In this document: piece by piece, positions 21,013 through 34,900 of the stretch
Position numbering within the stretch: the first letter of the stretch is position 1
Layout of the letters: each line of letters starts with the position of its first letter
Assembly: GCA_000149265.1 (NCBI GenBank)
Contig: AACT01015415.1
Location: forward strand, 1 to 64,000
Source of the DNA: Ciona savignyi
Lineage: Eukaryota; Chordata; Ascidiacea; Phlebobranchia; Cionidae
Length of the DNA: 64,000 nucleotides
Reading direction: 5' to 3'
Notes under the pieces: model-generated
The model's input: the letters and a program-made list of their open reading frames with translations, nothing else
Databases searched by the model: none
What the model was told of the DNA's origin: nothing
Position numbers and translations under genes: made by a program

Positions 21013-22375
21013 ACTAGAGAGTGCCAACCACGTGTTTAACCACCACTATTTGTAAAACACATGTTGTATGCCATATATTTATACTACAGGGTCCCTTACC
21101 ACAATTTGTATTTTATACACCGAGTATATAGTTTGTTTCTGTAAGCATAAACGCATGGGTCCCAGAGTTATCAAACCAAACTTTTTTTAATGTGTTATTA
21201 AAAAAGGAATAATCGTGTTATATTTGAGAATATTTCATTACAAATGTTTTAAATTAAAACTTCTTTTTAAGCGCTGTATTGAAATGAAGGGAAATTCGAA
21301 AAAACATACCGATTTAGTTTTTCATGACTTCAGGGAATTCCCCAAGGGTTTATTTTTACATAAGTTTCTATGTGAGTCATGTTTTCTAACAATTCTTAAA
21401 GTTTTAATGCCAACATTACACCAAATTTGATAAAACTTAGAGCAGCCGTTCAAGCGCTATGCCCAAAAAAGCTATTTTTTTAGAAAAAAATCTGTTTTGG
21501 GTTTGAACATCTCAGGGGAGTTTCCCTAGATTTATTACCAAAAATTTTGGTTTCAACATATCTAAACGATGTTGTCTAACAAGTGACAAAGTTTCCTTGC
21601 GATTTCATTATTCCTTCTGGTAGATGTCTGGGCGACATACCATGCCTGTCACAATCATCATTTGATAACAAAATCTTATTTTTTACGGTATTTACCTAAG
21701 CAATCTTTTTATTTCTTTTAAGTGTTAAATTAGTGACTAATGCACTAACATTCCACCAAATATGCTTAAAATTGGAGCAGCCGTTCAAGCGCTATGCAAA
21801 TAATGCTAATATTTTAGAAAATACCGTTTTGGTTTTTAACGTCCCAGGGGAAATTCCCTTGGATTTATCAACAAAAATTTTGGTTTCTACATATCTAGAC
21901 CATGTTGTTTAACAGATCACCAAGTTTCATTGCGTTTCCATAACTTCTTTTGGTAGATGTTGGGGCGACATGCCATGCCTGTCACAATTATCATTTGGAA
22001 ATTAAATCTTATTTTTTAGGGTATTTCCCTTGGTAATTTTTTTATTTCTTCCAATTGTTAAATTAGTGACTAATGCACTTACATTCCATCAAATATGCTT
22101 AAAATTGGAGCAGCCGTTCAAGCGCTATGCTCAAAAAAGCTATTTTTTAGAAAAAATACCGTTTAACGTTCCAGGAGAATTCCCTTGGATGGATCACCCA
22201 AAGTTTTGGTTTCTGCATATCTAGACCATGTTAATTGTCTAATAGATTACCAAGTTTCATTGCGATTCCATTGTTCCTTTTGGTAGATGTCGGGGCGACA
22301 TACCATGCCTGTCAAGCGTTTAACGAAGAAAAACGGACAAAAACAATATGTGTCCCATTTTTTTCAAATGTGTTG
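21013..22375 (+). repeat. Composite repeat B: head plus tandem ~330-bp units
   Basis: Same architecture as 16219-17200 but with one more unit. The head is at 21013-21190, then units whose ggtagatgt phrase recurs near 21620, 21953 and 22284 (spacing ~330 bp). Shared blocks include gagcagccgttcaagcgcta, ttgcgattccatta and tgccatgcctgtcacaat. The tail is acggacaaaaacaatatgtg. Short frames exist but none is conserved between units. Confidence 0.75.
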
Positions 22376-22378
22376 TAT

Positions 22379-22555
22379 ATGATAGACACGTTCCTTTAAT
22401 TTGGTAGAACCCATTAATCCGCTGGGTTCAGGCAATGTCCGTAAAGTGCCTTGCCCAAGGACACAACCGTCTAGCTAGCGACCAGTTTCGCACCTGCAAC
22501 CTTTTGACTGAAAGGCGACGCACTTAACCGCTAGACCATCGGGCGGGACAATTTT
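22379..22555 (-). repeat. SINE-A copy, 3'-truncated
   Basis: Minus-strand copy retaining the tRNA-like head and first half of the body (ccttgcccaaggacacaacc, gcgaccagtttcgcacctgc). It abuts composite repeat B. Confidence 0.75.
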
Positions 22556-22676
22556 ATTTATTTTACTGAGCCAAGTTCCGAACCCATGATGGGCTTGTCA
22601 CCAGGGCCGTTTTTTTATAAGAGCCGGTATAGGTATCGGTCACGTTAACCTTTCGGCTACACGATGTCGGATCCTT
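22556..22676 (-). repeat. SINE-B copy
   Basis: Minus-strand copy of the second tRNA-like family (gttccgaacccatgatggg, gtatcggtcacgttaacc), directly next to a SINE-A copy. Confidence 0.55.
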
Positions 22677-22810
22677 TTAGCAGAAGGAACTTTTATAGTT
22701 ATGTGCTTTATCTCCACCCAGTGGACATAACATGTTCCAAACTCCAACATCTCGGATGTTAATATATGGGAGATTTTCTTTCATTGCGGTTTATTTTATA
22801 AAAATTCGTC

Positions 22811-23100
22811 CGGCCGGTTGGTCTAGCGGTTAAGTGCGTCGCCTTTCAGTCGAATAGGTTGCAGGTGCGAAACTAGTCGCTAGTTAGTCGGTTGTGTCCT
22901 TGGGCAAGACACTTGACGGACATTGCATGAACCCAGCGGATTAATGGGTTCTACCAAATTGCAGAAACGTCTCTATCATACACAACACACTGCAATAGCT
23001 CTGGTAACCCGACGATGGGCGCGAGGTGATCTGACGATTGCCCGTGTGATAACCCCCTTGGTTTTCCCATTCACGGGGATAAAGATGAATATCCGATATC
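22811..23100 (+). repeat. SINE-A copy, near full length
   Basis: Complete order of blocks from ccggttggtctagcggttaa to cacggggataaagatgaat. Its low divergence from the copies at 23.7 and 27.8 kb suggests recent activity. Confidence 0.85.
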
Positions 23101-23748
23101 TGATCCGAAAAAAACACACATTTCTTGCCTTATACAGTATAATTAGAATGGCGTTACGAACTAAACTAATCGGGTAGACCATATTTACAACATTGTATAT
23201 TAATATTGTAGGTATTGTGCCTTCAAAACTAATATCGTAAATCACAAATTAATTAGATAAATTAATTAGATATGCAAGATGTGAAAGATAGAAAGAATTA
23301 TTAGGTCTTATTAATAAGGCGTTATTTTAGTTTATGTCTAAACTAAAAGAGATGTCAGAGCTTATATCCAGGAAATATCAGAGAGTGTCAACCACGTAAT
23401 AACCAGAAACGCAATCCCATCCGAATCATCCGATTAACGCTTATTCTATAAACATGAAGTCAAGGAGGCAGGGTGCGCTATCATTTTAACCTTGTTATCC
23501 AACTTCCGATTTTAACGCAAACTTTTGTATTGGGAATCTCAAAAATGTAGAATAAAAACAAATCGCGAATTCCCCGGAGGTGAAACCAACTATTTTAAAG
23601 CGGGTAATATAGGTGATGTGAGCTTGCACCGCATGTAAAAGTTTTTATTTGGATTTAACAAATCTTAAAATGGTTAAATAATTAGTCACCAACTTTGAAT
23701 CGAAACATCACGAAATTAAGGTTTAAGGTTGGGACGTTTCATCTTAGT
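23101..23748. other. Non-coding stretch
   Basis: No open frames with homology, no splice pairs and no repeat I recognise between two full-length SINE-A copies. A doubled attagataaatta word is present near 23252-23272. Confidence 0.3.
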
Positions 23749-24037
23749 CCGACCTGTTGGTCAAACGGTTAAGTGCGTCGCCTTTCAATCGAAAGGTTGC
23801 AGGTGCGAAACTGGTCGCTAGCTAGTCGGTTGTGTCCTTGGGCAAGGAACTTTACGGACATTGTCTGAACCCAGTGGATTAATGGGTTCTACCAAATTGA
23901 AGGAACGTGTTTATCATATACAACACACTGCAATAGCTCCGGTAACCCGACGATGGGCACGAGGTAATCTGACGATTGCCCGTGTGTTAACCCCCTTGGT
24001 TTTCTCATTCACCGGGATAAAGATGAATATCCTATCC
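23749..24037 (+). repeat. SINE-A copy interrupted at its tail by a hAT-like element
   Basis: Full-length head and body. The usual tcctatcc tail was used as the target of the element at 24038-24525, and the tail repeat resumes at 24526. Confidence 0.85.
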
Positions 24038-24525
24038 CAGCGGTTCCCAAACTGGGCGCCGTGGCGCCCTGGGGAGCCGCGAGACTTTGCCAGAGGCGCC
24101 GCGAAAGCATTCGAAAGTTGCTGCATTTATTGTTTTTTTTACAAAAATAACAGTACACGTGTGTTACACCAGTAAAACGTTAATTGGAGATGTTTGAGCC
24201 TGGTGTGCAACCCCACATACTGGCATACAGCATTCCTTTGATTTGTAAAATCCATTGTTCGGTGTTATCTGCCACTATTTGCTCACTAACATGGCATTGT
24301 TTTTGAATAATGGTTTGTCAAATAACTGCTTTACATTAATTGACTGTTCGTCACTTTAGTAGTTTAGTCACCTTTAGTGAATAGTTTTAAAGAGTTTAAA
24401 TGGTTATCCAAATGCATGCTATAGTACAATACATGCAGTTTGGAAATTTTGGCTTTATGAGGGAGCCGCAAGGTTTAATAAGTTTTCTAAAGGCGCCGCC
24501 AACAAAAAAAGTTTGGGAACCGCTG
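24038..24525. mobile_element. Non-autonomous hAT-like element, 488 bp, nested in a SINE
   Basis: The termini are cagcggttcccaaactg and the inverted form at the right end (agtttgggaaccgctg). A perfect 8-bp target duplication, tcctatcc, flanks it (24030-24037, 24526-24533). ggcgccgc-type words lie near both ends. No transposase frame. Confidence 0.9.
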
Positions 24526-24984
24526 TCCTATCCTATCTGCACTTTCAGCGTACCGGCGAATTTTTAATCCGGCTCAGTTTCGAACCCTTGAAAACGCTTC
24601 AACGGTGAAAACACTATAATTGCGACATTTTCTGTGTCAGGCCGACCTGAAGCATTTGTTATTTACCCAGACAACAACTGTTCGTCGGTGATTGAAAAAA
24701 TAATTTAAAAAATAGAAAAATGTGGCATGAAAATCTTGCCATCATTTAATTAGGACTAGTTGCACAAAAACAGCATGACTTGTTTGTTATTGTTCAATGA
24801 TATTTTACCTGACTGGTTTGAAATCTACGCAAAGGGAGTTATCGCTATAAACGGTTTCCGCCGAATAAATTGAGAGCAATACAGTATGTTTGAGATTCGA
24901 TACTGTTATTTCCAGATAATTTGTCGCCACCGCCCACCGTTCAGGATTGTCCAATGCATTCGTTTATTCGTAGCGACATGCCAG

Positions 24985-25206
24985 TTGGTTGTGTCCTTGG
25001 ACAAGACACTTTGCGAATGTTGCGTAAAAGGTCTAACCCGTTGGATGGATAGGTCAAAGGATGACTGAACATGCCTATCATATACAACCGACTGCAATAG
25101 CTCTGGTAATCCGACGGTTGGTGCGAGGGGATCTGACGATTGCACATGTGTTAAGCCCCTTGGTTTTCCCATTCACGAGGATATAGATTAATATCCTATA
25201 TTCTAT
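24985..25206 (+). repeat. SINE-A copy, 5'-truncated and diverged
   Basis: Body and 3' end are present (ggttgtgtccttggacaaga, gtaatccgacggttgg, cattcacgaggatatagat). The tRNA-like head is missing. Confidence 0.65.
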
Positions 25207-25898
25207 CATATCTATTGAAAATACACATTGCAGGATTTGAATATTGATATCTTCTAATGGTGTTCATCAAACAACTGTTTGGCTGTGACTTCGTTTTGTT
25301 TGAATTATATTAATAGTTCTAAAAAAGCATGGTATGGTATGTGTGAGAACTATCTTTTTGCTCTTGAGTCATCCCGCTCATGCCCTTTTTTTTGCAAAAC
25401 AACCAATTTGTATTTTTGTAGCAACATAGTTATGTTAAATACCAGTTGTATCCAATTAATTCTTTCATTTTTGACCTTTAGAATGAAAGATTTTTTAAAT
25501 GGATTGGTCAAATTTCTCCCAACGTGTAAAAACTAATACCGGACATAAAAAAGTACAGCACATCATGATATTTGCCATAGCACAACCCTATTAAATTGAC
25601 CATAATTGTATAATAGTTAAAAAAACAGGACTAAAGCCAGTTTTGGTCGTCATTGTGAGATTCTATATTGGTGTTATTGGAATTTCTTTTTATTTTCAGG
25701 TTTATTAATAAGTGTTTAAAATGACATTGAGGTATTGCAGGTGCACTTGTCATGCTTTCTGTGCTCAGCCTTTACAGTGTATTATTTTTAACTAAGTTAT
25801 TGCGTGAAATTTTTGAATAACCGCTAACCTAGAATTAAGTTTGACTAAGTTTGACTTGAATTGAAGAATTTTTATGATATATCTGGTTTGATTTGCAG
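25207..25898. other. Upstream region of ZNF277
   Basis: AT-rich non-coding DNA ending in an acceptor (ggtttgatttgcag, 25885-25898) 26 bases before the ZNF277 start codon, so a 5' UTR exon or spliced-leader addition is implied. The promoter itself is not identifiable. Confidence 0.35.
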
Positions 25899-25924
25899 CG
25901 AAACCTTTTCTGGTAATCGAAAAA

Positions 25925-28900
25925 ATGGATTCTGATAAATATGAAAGTGGTGTTGTAAACATACCAGAATCTACTAGCGATAATAACCCAGTTGTACCAG
26001 TAGCTCAAAACCCTGATCAGATAGATGTTGAACGAGAGCAACCTAAAGTGAATCCAGATTCTCAAGAAGGAAAGCTTGCTGAAGAGGACAAGCCTCCCCC
26101 CGATGAATCGATGGATGAAATTACAGAAGAACCTGCAGATACTGATTCCCCAGTTGCACAAGAGGAGCAAGAAACTCCCGAAGCATCCCAAGAAGTACTT
26201 GTTGACGAAAACCTGCGTCTTAATGAATCTGGAACGAAGGAAAACATGAATAGCGAACTTGCGCAACCTGAAGAAGTTGTGGCCACAGATGAAAATGCCA
26301 ACAACAACAAGGTATATTTTCGTGAACTTCTGTTTTTTTGTTGTCCTAGAAATATACCTGGCACAAGAGTTTGTCAAATCATAGTAAAATATAGATTTTG
26401 GATGTGTTGGGTAAAACCAACATATAACTAATGATGTTATAAAGCAATAACATTTCACCCCATTATAAACATTATTTTTATCCTGTCTGGTATTCTAGGA
26501 TTTCTATTCATCGAAATCTTTAACAAGTTTTTATAATAAAATGTTAAAACCATTTAATTAAGCAGATCACACTTAATTATTGGAAAATATCAAGAATTAT
26601 CTAAACGATTGTTTCTATGCAAAATTTTACACCACAGTTTGTTTACCAAGACAAAAACGACAAATTCCGAATGGAAAACGACACAATATTGGAACCATTA
26701 ATATTTGATGACCATGTACCATCATCACCATTGCTTAAAATGGGTAAGTGAAATTAAATTATACTGAAATAATTGTAAATCTGTGATAATAAGGTGTATA
26801 ACACCATTTTGGTTTCTATTTAAATCGGTTAGCGGTATAGATAGTAGCATAGTTAGCTGACTAACCTTTCCTTAGCAATGTGATTAAAAATGCATTCAGT
26901 TATCATCTGAAGTGTAGTTAGATTGCATTCAGGTGTAATCTACTGCGAAATGTTAAAATAAAATAATATTGGTGTTAAAGTATATAAACAGTAAATTTTA
27001 TATAAGTTACTGTGTACTGAGCTGGTACCATTTTGTTTCATTTGATAGCAATTTTTAAAAGTAAATTATTAAATGTACTTAAAAGTAAGTGATGTTAATT
27101 TTAATTTTTTTTACATTTAGTTTAAAATAAGTTCAATTCTCGTTTTCAGACAATGACAATCTGAATAATAATTTGAAGCTTTCGTCACCGGAACTTGAGA
27201 TATCAGAGAACGACATTCCATGTGTGTTGTGCGAATATGTTGAATATGGGGTGGAAAACAAGGCAGGGAAGGATAATTATCTCTGTCATCTTCTTGTGGG
27301 ACATTTCCTTGTAGTTGCTGATGTGAAACTTATCGCAGACTTGAGAAGGTGATTCCAATGTTACAACTAATCCTCTATTCCTGTGCTGTTGTGCTTTATC
27401 TTAATCTCAAAGCCCCTGTATAATTATTTTGAAGTCACAACTTTATTTTTAAACTATCTTAAAATCATAAAATTACATATTTTGTTGACTTATATTAAAG
27501 GGAAGCAATAGAAGTTCGGTTGTAAATTAAACCAGAAGCCATTCTGGTATGCTGAACAAAAAAAAGCATAATATTGTACAAAAACAGCGTGGGTAAAATT
27601 TAACATTGGCTGGTCAGGCAAGTTATGGGTCAAATTTGGAAAATGAAACACATAGGGTTTTGTTGTTTTTTCGTATATATTTAATTATTTCTTTTTTAAT
27701 GAAAAACTTGGTCTTTTAATAATTTCCTAGTTTAACTAAACAATAGGTTATTTAAGAAATTCATCTTTATCCCCGTGAATGGGAAAACCAAGGGGGTTAA
27801 CACACGGGCAATAGTCAGATCACCTCGCGCCCATCGTCGGGTTACCGGAGCTATTGCAGTGTGTTGTGTATGATAGACACGTTCCTTCAATTTGGCAGAA
27901 CCCATTAATTCGCTTGGTTCAGGCAATGTCCGTAAAGTGCCTTGCCCAAGGACACAACCGAATAGCTAGCGACCAGTTTCGCACCTTTAACCTTTCGATT
28001 GAAAGGCGACGCACTTAACCATTAGACCAACGGGCCGGACTATTTATAGGACAGGATGGATATTGATGTTTATCTTCAAGAATAGAAAAAAGCAAGGGGG
28101 TGTAAACACACTGGCACCTCATGCCCACTGTAGGGTAACCAGAGATATTGTGTTGTGTATGATCCAGATGTCTCTTGAGTTTAAAGTAGAACCCATCAAT
28201 TCCGTCCTTATGTAACCATGTTCACATCCACAGTTACGCGATGTACTGGAAGAGGAGGTTCTCCGAGGAGAAATTGGAGACATTTTGTTCGAAGATCCTC
28301 ACAAACACAGGAGCAAAGGATAAAGCAAAGAGCGAGGAGTACTTCCTGCTCTGCGACGCTCTTCCGGAGGATAAACAAGTCCGAGAAGATTTGCAACTTG
28401 GAAAGCTGGTAAAAATTATCTTTTTGCATGAAATGTCGTTTAAGACATGGTTGGTGTGAATGAATGTGTTTATTAACATAGTGGACTCAAGATATAAAGA
28501 TGAAGCTTAATATAGGCTAATTAAGCATTTTTGAATATTATATTTTGTATTTAGAATTTTGAATTCTATTCTAGAATACTTTAACTTGACTGCCTCATCT
28601 GATAGTTGACTTTACAATAATTTACAAGCTTCCTTCACAAGTTAGAGAAGCATTAACATTCAGTTCATTTCATAAAACTAAATAATCTTCATCTGATATG
28701 CTAGATGTGCACAGGCATAAAATAATGTATTTCGATCTAGAACTCAATGGTTTAAGTCTCGCCTTATTCTGCTGCCAACATAGTTTCAAGCATTACCAAT
28801 AACATGTAATTAAACACACTGTCTGATCATTCAACAAAACATTTTAAAAAAATTAAAAAAACGAATTTTGATTTTCAGAAACAACTTTTGTTAAGGCAGG

Positions 28901-31900
28901 AATTTGAAAGAGTTGATGAGACCTTTAAACGAATGTGTCCGTTTTGCACCAAATGTTTTCAGGTAAATTCTAATGTTCCATTGCAACCGTGAGTGACTTT
29001 TTCAAATCAGACTTGAACAAAGTTTCAGTAAAAACTATATTTAACCGATTGGTTAAACCTTTAGCTGTCAAGCAGAAAGGTTATGGGATTAAAAAAAGCC
29101 ACTAAATAACCTGACCCTTGTGCTCTTGTGTTATTTTGCGAACCTTACCTGCTCCTAGTGGATTAAGGGGTTGTACTAACATTGAAGGAATCCCTCAATC
29201 ATATACAACACACTGCTTTAGTAAACCATTTAAGTGCACGAGGTTATCTGACAATTGCCCGTGTAATAACATCCATGGCATTTTACCCTTTACCGAAACA
29301 CACAAAGATACACAAGAATACACTACCCTGCCTTGTGTATGTTCATATTTTATTTACTTTCACTTTAAAAAACAACATGGAACAACTAAATTACTTTCAT
29401 TTGAACAGGGCAATCGGTTACTGCTCTTTAATCACATGTCTGATGATCATAACTTCAACATTGGCCATCCAGATAATATAGGTTGGTGTTTTGGTGTTTC
29501 TATAATTTGTTTTTGTGGTATATCAGTGTTTACAGTTGTTTAATGTGTTTTATACTGAAAACTACGGATTACAATTAGATAACAAGCTTATTTATTTGAC
29601 GCAACACAAAGGCATTTTGTTACTTTTTTAACAAAAGCTTGAAAATCCTGAAATATTCTAAGAATGATATCCTCATGCCTTTAACTTAACCAGTAACTTC
29701 CACTAAGTACCTTGCTTGACGATAAAATCAGTTGCATGCGACTGGTTTTGATTCCACAACATTTTGACTTAATGTTTAATCTTATCAATGAGCTGGTCAG
29801 ACAGTTTGAATTCACAAGCATAATGTGTCTAATAATGTGGGTTATAGCCCAGATTAGTAACTGTTTTCCTTTTTGCAGTGAATTTTATTATTCAGATATT
29901 TGAAAAAAGCTTTAAAATCCGGGTTGTATTCCAATTCCTTGTGTGTGGCATGGATCAGCCACTACACATGTTATCCTTTATAAATCTCTTCCAACATTTA
30001 CAGTGAATGTGCGCGAGTTGCTGAATGACATTGAACACAAACTTGAATCGTAAGTGACATCACAAATACAATTATTAAAATATTCACAACCGAACTGATC
30101 GCAGATTGCATTGTTTATTCTGTGAGAAAGTGTTTAAAGATCGACCATCACTCCGAGAGCATATGAGGAAGAAAGCACATCGCAAACTCAACCCCAAGAA
30201 TAAAGACTTCGATAAATATTACATAATTAATTACCTGGTAAGTAGTCTTAAATTATTTCCATTTTTCTTAAGATAAAAATTAATAAAAGCAATGCTTTAT
30301 TTTCGCCTGTAAGTTCAATTTACCCTCATAAATTTCTGCTTAAATTTAAAACTATTTTCTTTTACAATTCAAATTGCGATTTTGGATTCGTATCTTAATT
30401 CAAATCCTGGAAAAACCAAATTTCTATTTTCCTAGCACTATTGTTATGTCTACTACACTATGTTTAAATCTAGTTTGTTTTTAAGAAGTTCACTAAAATA
30501 AGGAATTTTCGTCCATCATTTGCAGCATTTCCAATTTATTGAGTTCACTCATATAACAAAAATTACTCCTTAATTTTATCATGTCTAAATTATTTAATTT
30601 GTTTTCATGGTTAAACCCCTGTTGGATATTTGCACACGCAGTAATCGCAATCGCCTATGGTTTTGGTTAGAACTCTAATTGCGATGTTGAATATATTAAT
30701 GAATATTAGAAACAGAATAACGGTTGCTTGCTTTACATTCTGGTGGGTCGTGAAATCATTAAAGGACACGGTTACCGTGGATAAAACCCAAAAATTCTTC
30801 GAGTTCAGGCGATGTCCGAAGTGATTTGCTCAACCACACCGATTAGCTAGTTTCGATCCAACAACCTTTCAGCTGTAAGGCACTGCACCATTCCAATAAG
30901 CTATTCAGTGGACAGATAATGGGAAAGGGGTTTTGGGAAGTCCTTTTATCATTTCCTAAACGATTTGATCCCATATTAAACAAACCACAATTCCAACCCC
31001 CCATTCCTGTAGGAGTTGGGGGAAGAACTGGGAATCTCTGCAGGGAGAGTCGGACAGACTGGATGGGAACCAGGAGTGAGTTGTGTTACTTAGTATATTG
31101 TATGTGGTTGGAAGGTGGTGCTCATATTGAGATGTTACTTTTATTTAACTTTCAACTAAATATTTGAATGAACTAGAAATTAAGGTAAAGCGTCATTCAG
31201 TTCCTAATATGACCGACACACAGCACTGTATTGGCTTATGTTTTTCCTTCAGTTATATAGATTTACATATTTCCGTATTTTAGTATATTCACAATCTTGG
31301 TTGTTTTAAAACTACAATGACAATGAAGCCTATATGTTGTTACAAATGCCATTGTTAAGTTTGTTGCTCATTTGTTACTTAATAATTTTCCACTGAAACC
31401 ATGGTCGAAGTATGAGAATGTACCTGGGCAGTTGTTGTAGTGGGGTATTGCTAAAGCATGCAGGTGTGGTGTAGTAGTTTTGAAGTCAGAATATAACGTA
31501 AGTCAGACTAATGTATTAAAACAACAAAGAATCATTTTTCCTGGGTAAAAGAGTTATTATTCAGAAAATTTAGAAATGCAGCTCCTAGATATCTCACCAC
31601 TTTATCTTTGTCTGGTGATATTCATGTTATAGGTATGTGATATAACCTGCATTCGCCTATCATTTTGTATGCAGTCAAGACAACAATCAGTGTTTCAAGT
31701 AATTACAGATTTACTGTTACAACCCTTTCAGCGATAATCAGTTATACAGTTTGTTAAATTGGCACAAATGTACAGAATCATGGCAGACACGGATTTGTTC
31801 AAGTTATCCTGCATTACAATAGATATGTATAAATGTCGCTAGTATGATATGCTGTAACATGCCGACCGCCGACCATGCTACAACACGGAGCACGTCCACG

Positions 31901-34900
31901 TCTCTCGGCCAACACTTGCTCCTGGAAGCTACAACTTCCCTCGTATCGATTGCACCGCGAGATTAGACTCCGTTTACTATAGCAACCGGCATGTGGTCGT
32001 TTAGCGTCGTCACTTTGCCGGGAAAGTTCATTTTGCCGCTACCGGCGCTATTTAGGCTTCCGTTACTGCCGGTAATTGCTCCATTAGTGAGCGCGTCTTG
32101 CTGACTTGATAGCGACGGGGTGGACGGGGAAACCGGGGATATGGGGGTCATGGCGGTTAGGTCACTGTCACTCGACGACGACTTCTTGCTCGTGAGCGGT
32201 TTGCTTGGCTTTCTAGTGACGCTGGTGGTCGCTATCGTGTTGTGGATATTCCCGTTCGTCATCGCGTGTACTGCGCGGAAGAAGCGAACACGTTTGTTAC
32301 GAAACATACCTCTTTGTTTGTATTTGTTACGTACCTGCGCTGTCCGGGTCTTGCGAGTTGGGCGAAGTGAGCCACCAGGATACTTTGTTGCTGAGAAGGT
32401 TCGGAAGGTCGAACTGACCAGCCAACTGGTCAAAGTCAGGAATGAGGGTTGTAGGGGAGATTATCTCGTCTAAAGAGGAGATGGTCGACTCGTGGAGGTA
32501 TTCTGTGGGATATGTATTATGAGGAACTGCGGGGGTTTGGGCGTAATGTATGCGTGTGGGGGTGCGCAGGAACAAGATTCGTATTTGGTTCCAAAAGTCA
32601 TTATTAATTACATATAAATTTAGAAAAATAGATAAAATTTCAAGCAGTTTTAGTTTTTTGATCTCCCAATCATATATATGTGAGAGCGATTCGACGTATT
32701 GAGTGTAGAACTAAAATATAATCTGATTCCATTTCACCCGTATAAATGTGTGTAAGATAGCGTACCTGGAAGAGTGAATACTTTGACCGACCAGCTATAA
32801 TCCTCCGACAACACCAGTTTGCCATTGGTGGTGAGAGAAATGCACCACGGGAAGTGTAGACTGTCTGCTCCTATTCGAAGGGGAAATTAGCATACGGAAC
32901 ATAAAGTGACCAGTACTTAATACCCGGTAACTACGGAAATATGAGAATTTTAGTATAATTACTTACTAACAGCACAGTAGAACTACTTACCATAATAGCT
33001 TGGGTTTACAAATGAATTTTAACCAACTCCACATTTATTTTATTTCCGATTACAGTGTTAACCTCGTAACTATAAATAGCACTGGGACCCACCAGTGGCA
33101 ATATGCCTCATAAAGCAGCCGTCCGGCGTGAATATGTCAACTCTATGGTTCCAGCAGTCAGCGACCAGTATGTTATCATTCTCATCTGTGCAAATTCCCC
33201 GTGGACCCTGGAACTGACCCCGTTCCGGCCCTTCAGCCCCGAAACTCAGCAAAAATTCGCCCTGTACAAAACAAACAAAATAGTTGGCTTAGCAATGAAC
33301 TATAAGTGTGTGATTTTGATTTGAGTATTTTTCCCTTCATGCGTTGTCGTATTTTATTTGGTAAAATGCACAAACTGTGCACAAACTTTCCGGTAGGGTT
33401 GGGATGATTGCTCTACAGTTAAAATCATTACCGTAGATTATGTAAAACAGAATTGATCACATCCAGAAAGCTTTTTACACCGTTTTGGTGTGTAATTGTA
33501 CGGTACAAATTTTTATTTCGGGCTAGGTTTTGAACTAACAATGGGCTCGCCACCAAGACCATTGTTTAATATTGAAATTTGTATATGTATCGGTGGCGTT
33601 AACCATTCGGCCACACGACCATACAAACCAACTCACTTGCGAAGAGAACTTTTTCACACTGCAGTCGCCACCGTCCGACACAATAATATTATTCTGCGAG
33701 TCGCACGCCACGTAACGGGGTTCAACCAGCTTGCTTTCGCCCTTTCCTTGCGCCCCGAATTGCAGGAGCAGTTTCCCAGTGTCGCTGTAATGTAGATAAA
33801 TACAATGTTAATCTTCGGGCGTAATACATTAAGTGGTAAAGACAGTTTCCGCAAAAAAAACATAAAACCAATATATATTTCACACTTATTTCATTTTCAA
33901 TCGAATTAATTTTTTTTAATGATCATTCCGACGAAATGTCTTGATGTGAAATGTAAATTAGTGTTTTTCATGTTAATCTGTAATAAAGTTGATCGCGGAT
34001 CGTGCGTGAAAGTTGATTATGACGCGACCACGAACCGATCAGCAACGCTTCACTGCGTAGTTCAACCAACCGTAGCAACCCACACCAGACGAAACTGGCA
34101 TCAACAACCCACTAATCCGCTAAACCACGGGCTTTTAATATAAGCTCGACCAGTTAGCTCAGAACAAACGTTAAAGTGTAGAAAATACCTTGCTACTGTA
34201 GCTTGTATATCATTGATATAATTCAACGAATATTGTAATGCCAGAACAGACTAATTATCAGTAGAAAACGTTGTATAACAAAAATATATTTCATTTGAAT
34301 CCAATGGGGGGGCTTTCGGGCGCAATATGTCTCTTGCTAGAACAATTGCATTTAAGCAACACTGGATTTTTTTGTATCTGTTAAATATATCAACGCGCAG
34401 TCAAGTGAGGTTTACGTACGTGAACACCGAAATACAGTGTTTCCCGACGTCGGCCACCACAATGCGATTCTCACTGTTGACGCAGATGCTCGAGCAATTG
34501 CCGAATTGACCTTTCCCGAAGCCCAGAACGCTCTTGCCTTCGTGCGTCCATATATGTACCTGGTCCTCGCAGCACACCACTATATCATCATTATCTAGAA
34601 TCGCGATCCCAGCCGGCTTGCACATTCTCTTGTTTACCTGGGGATTATAAACAAACTTGTATAAATGAGGCACGAAACGTAGATGAGGGTTTCATGATTG
34701 GTTTTGTGTGAGATTTCGTACGATTTTGGGAGATTTTGTCAAAATAACTTCGCCCGATTCCGCCAAATTGTTTCCACAATCCACCGTCGCATGAAATACC
34801 GCGAGGTTTTAATTAAGCAAGGGTTCCGCGAAATGTGTACCCGCGCCCGCAAACACCAGTGAATGAATCACCTCACATTGCTAGCACAACATGTAGCGAT

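Noticed and set aside
22923-24175. Repeated open frames of 80-105 codons with near-identical peptides
   Set aside because: They are translations of the SINE-A body and recur in every well-preserved copy, so they are not genes.
25835-26458. Minus-strand open frame of 207 codons
   Set aside because: It mirrors the acidic first exon of ZNF277; the peptide is rich in Phe, Ile and Cys with no domain, as expected for an antisense shadow.
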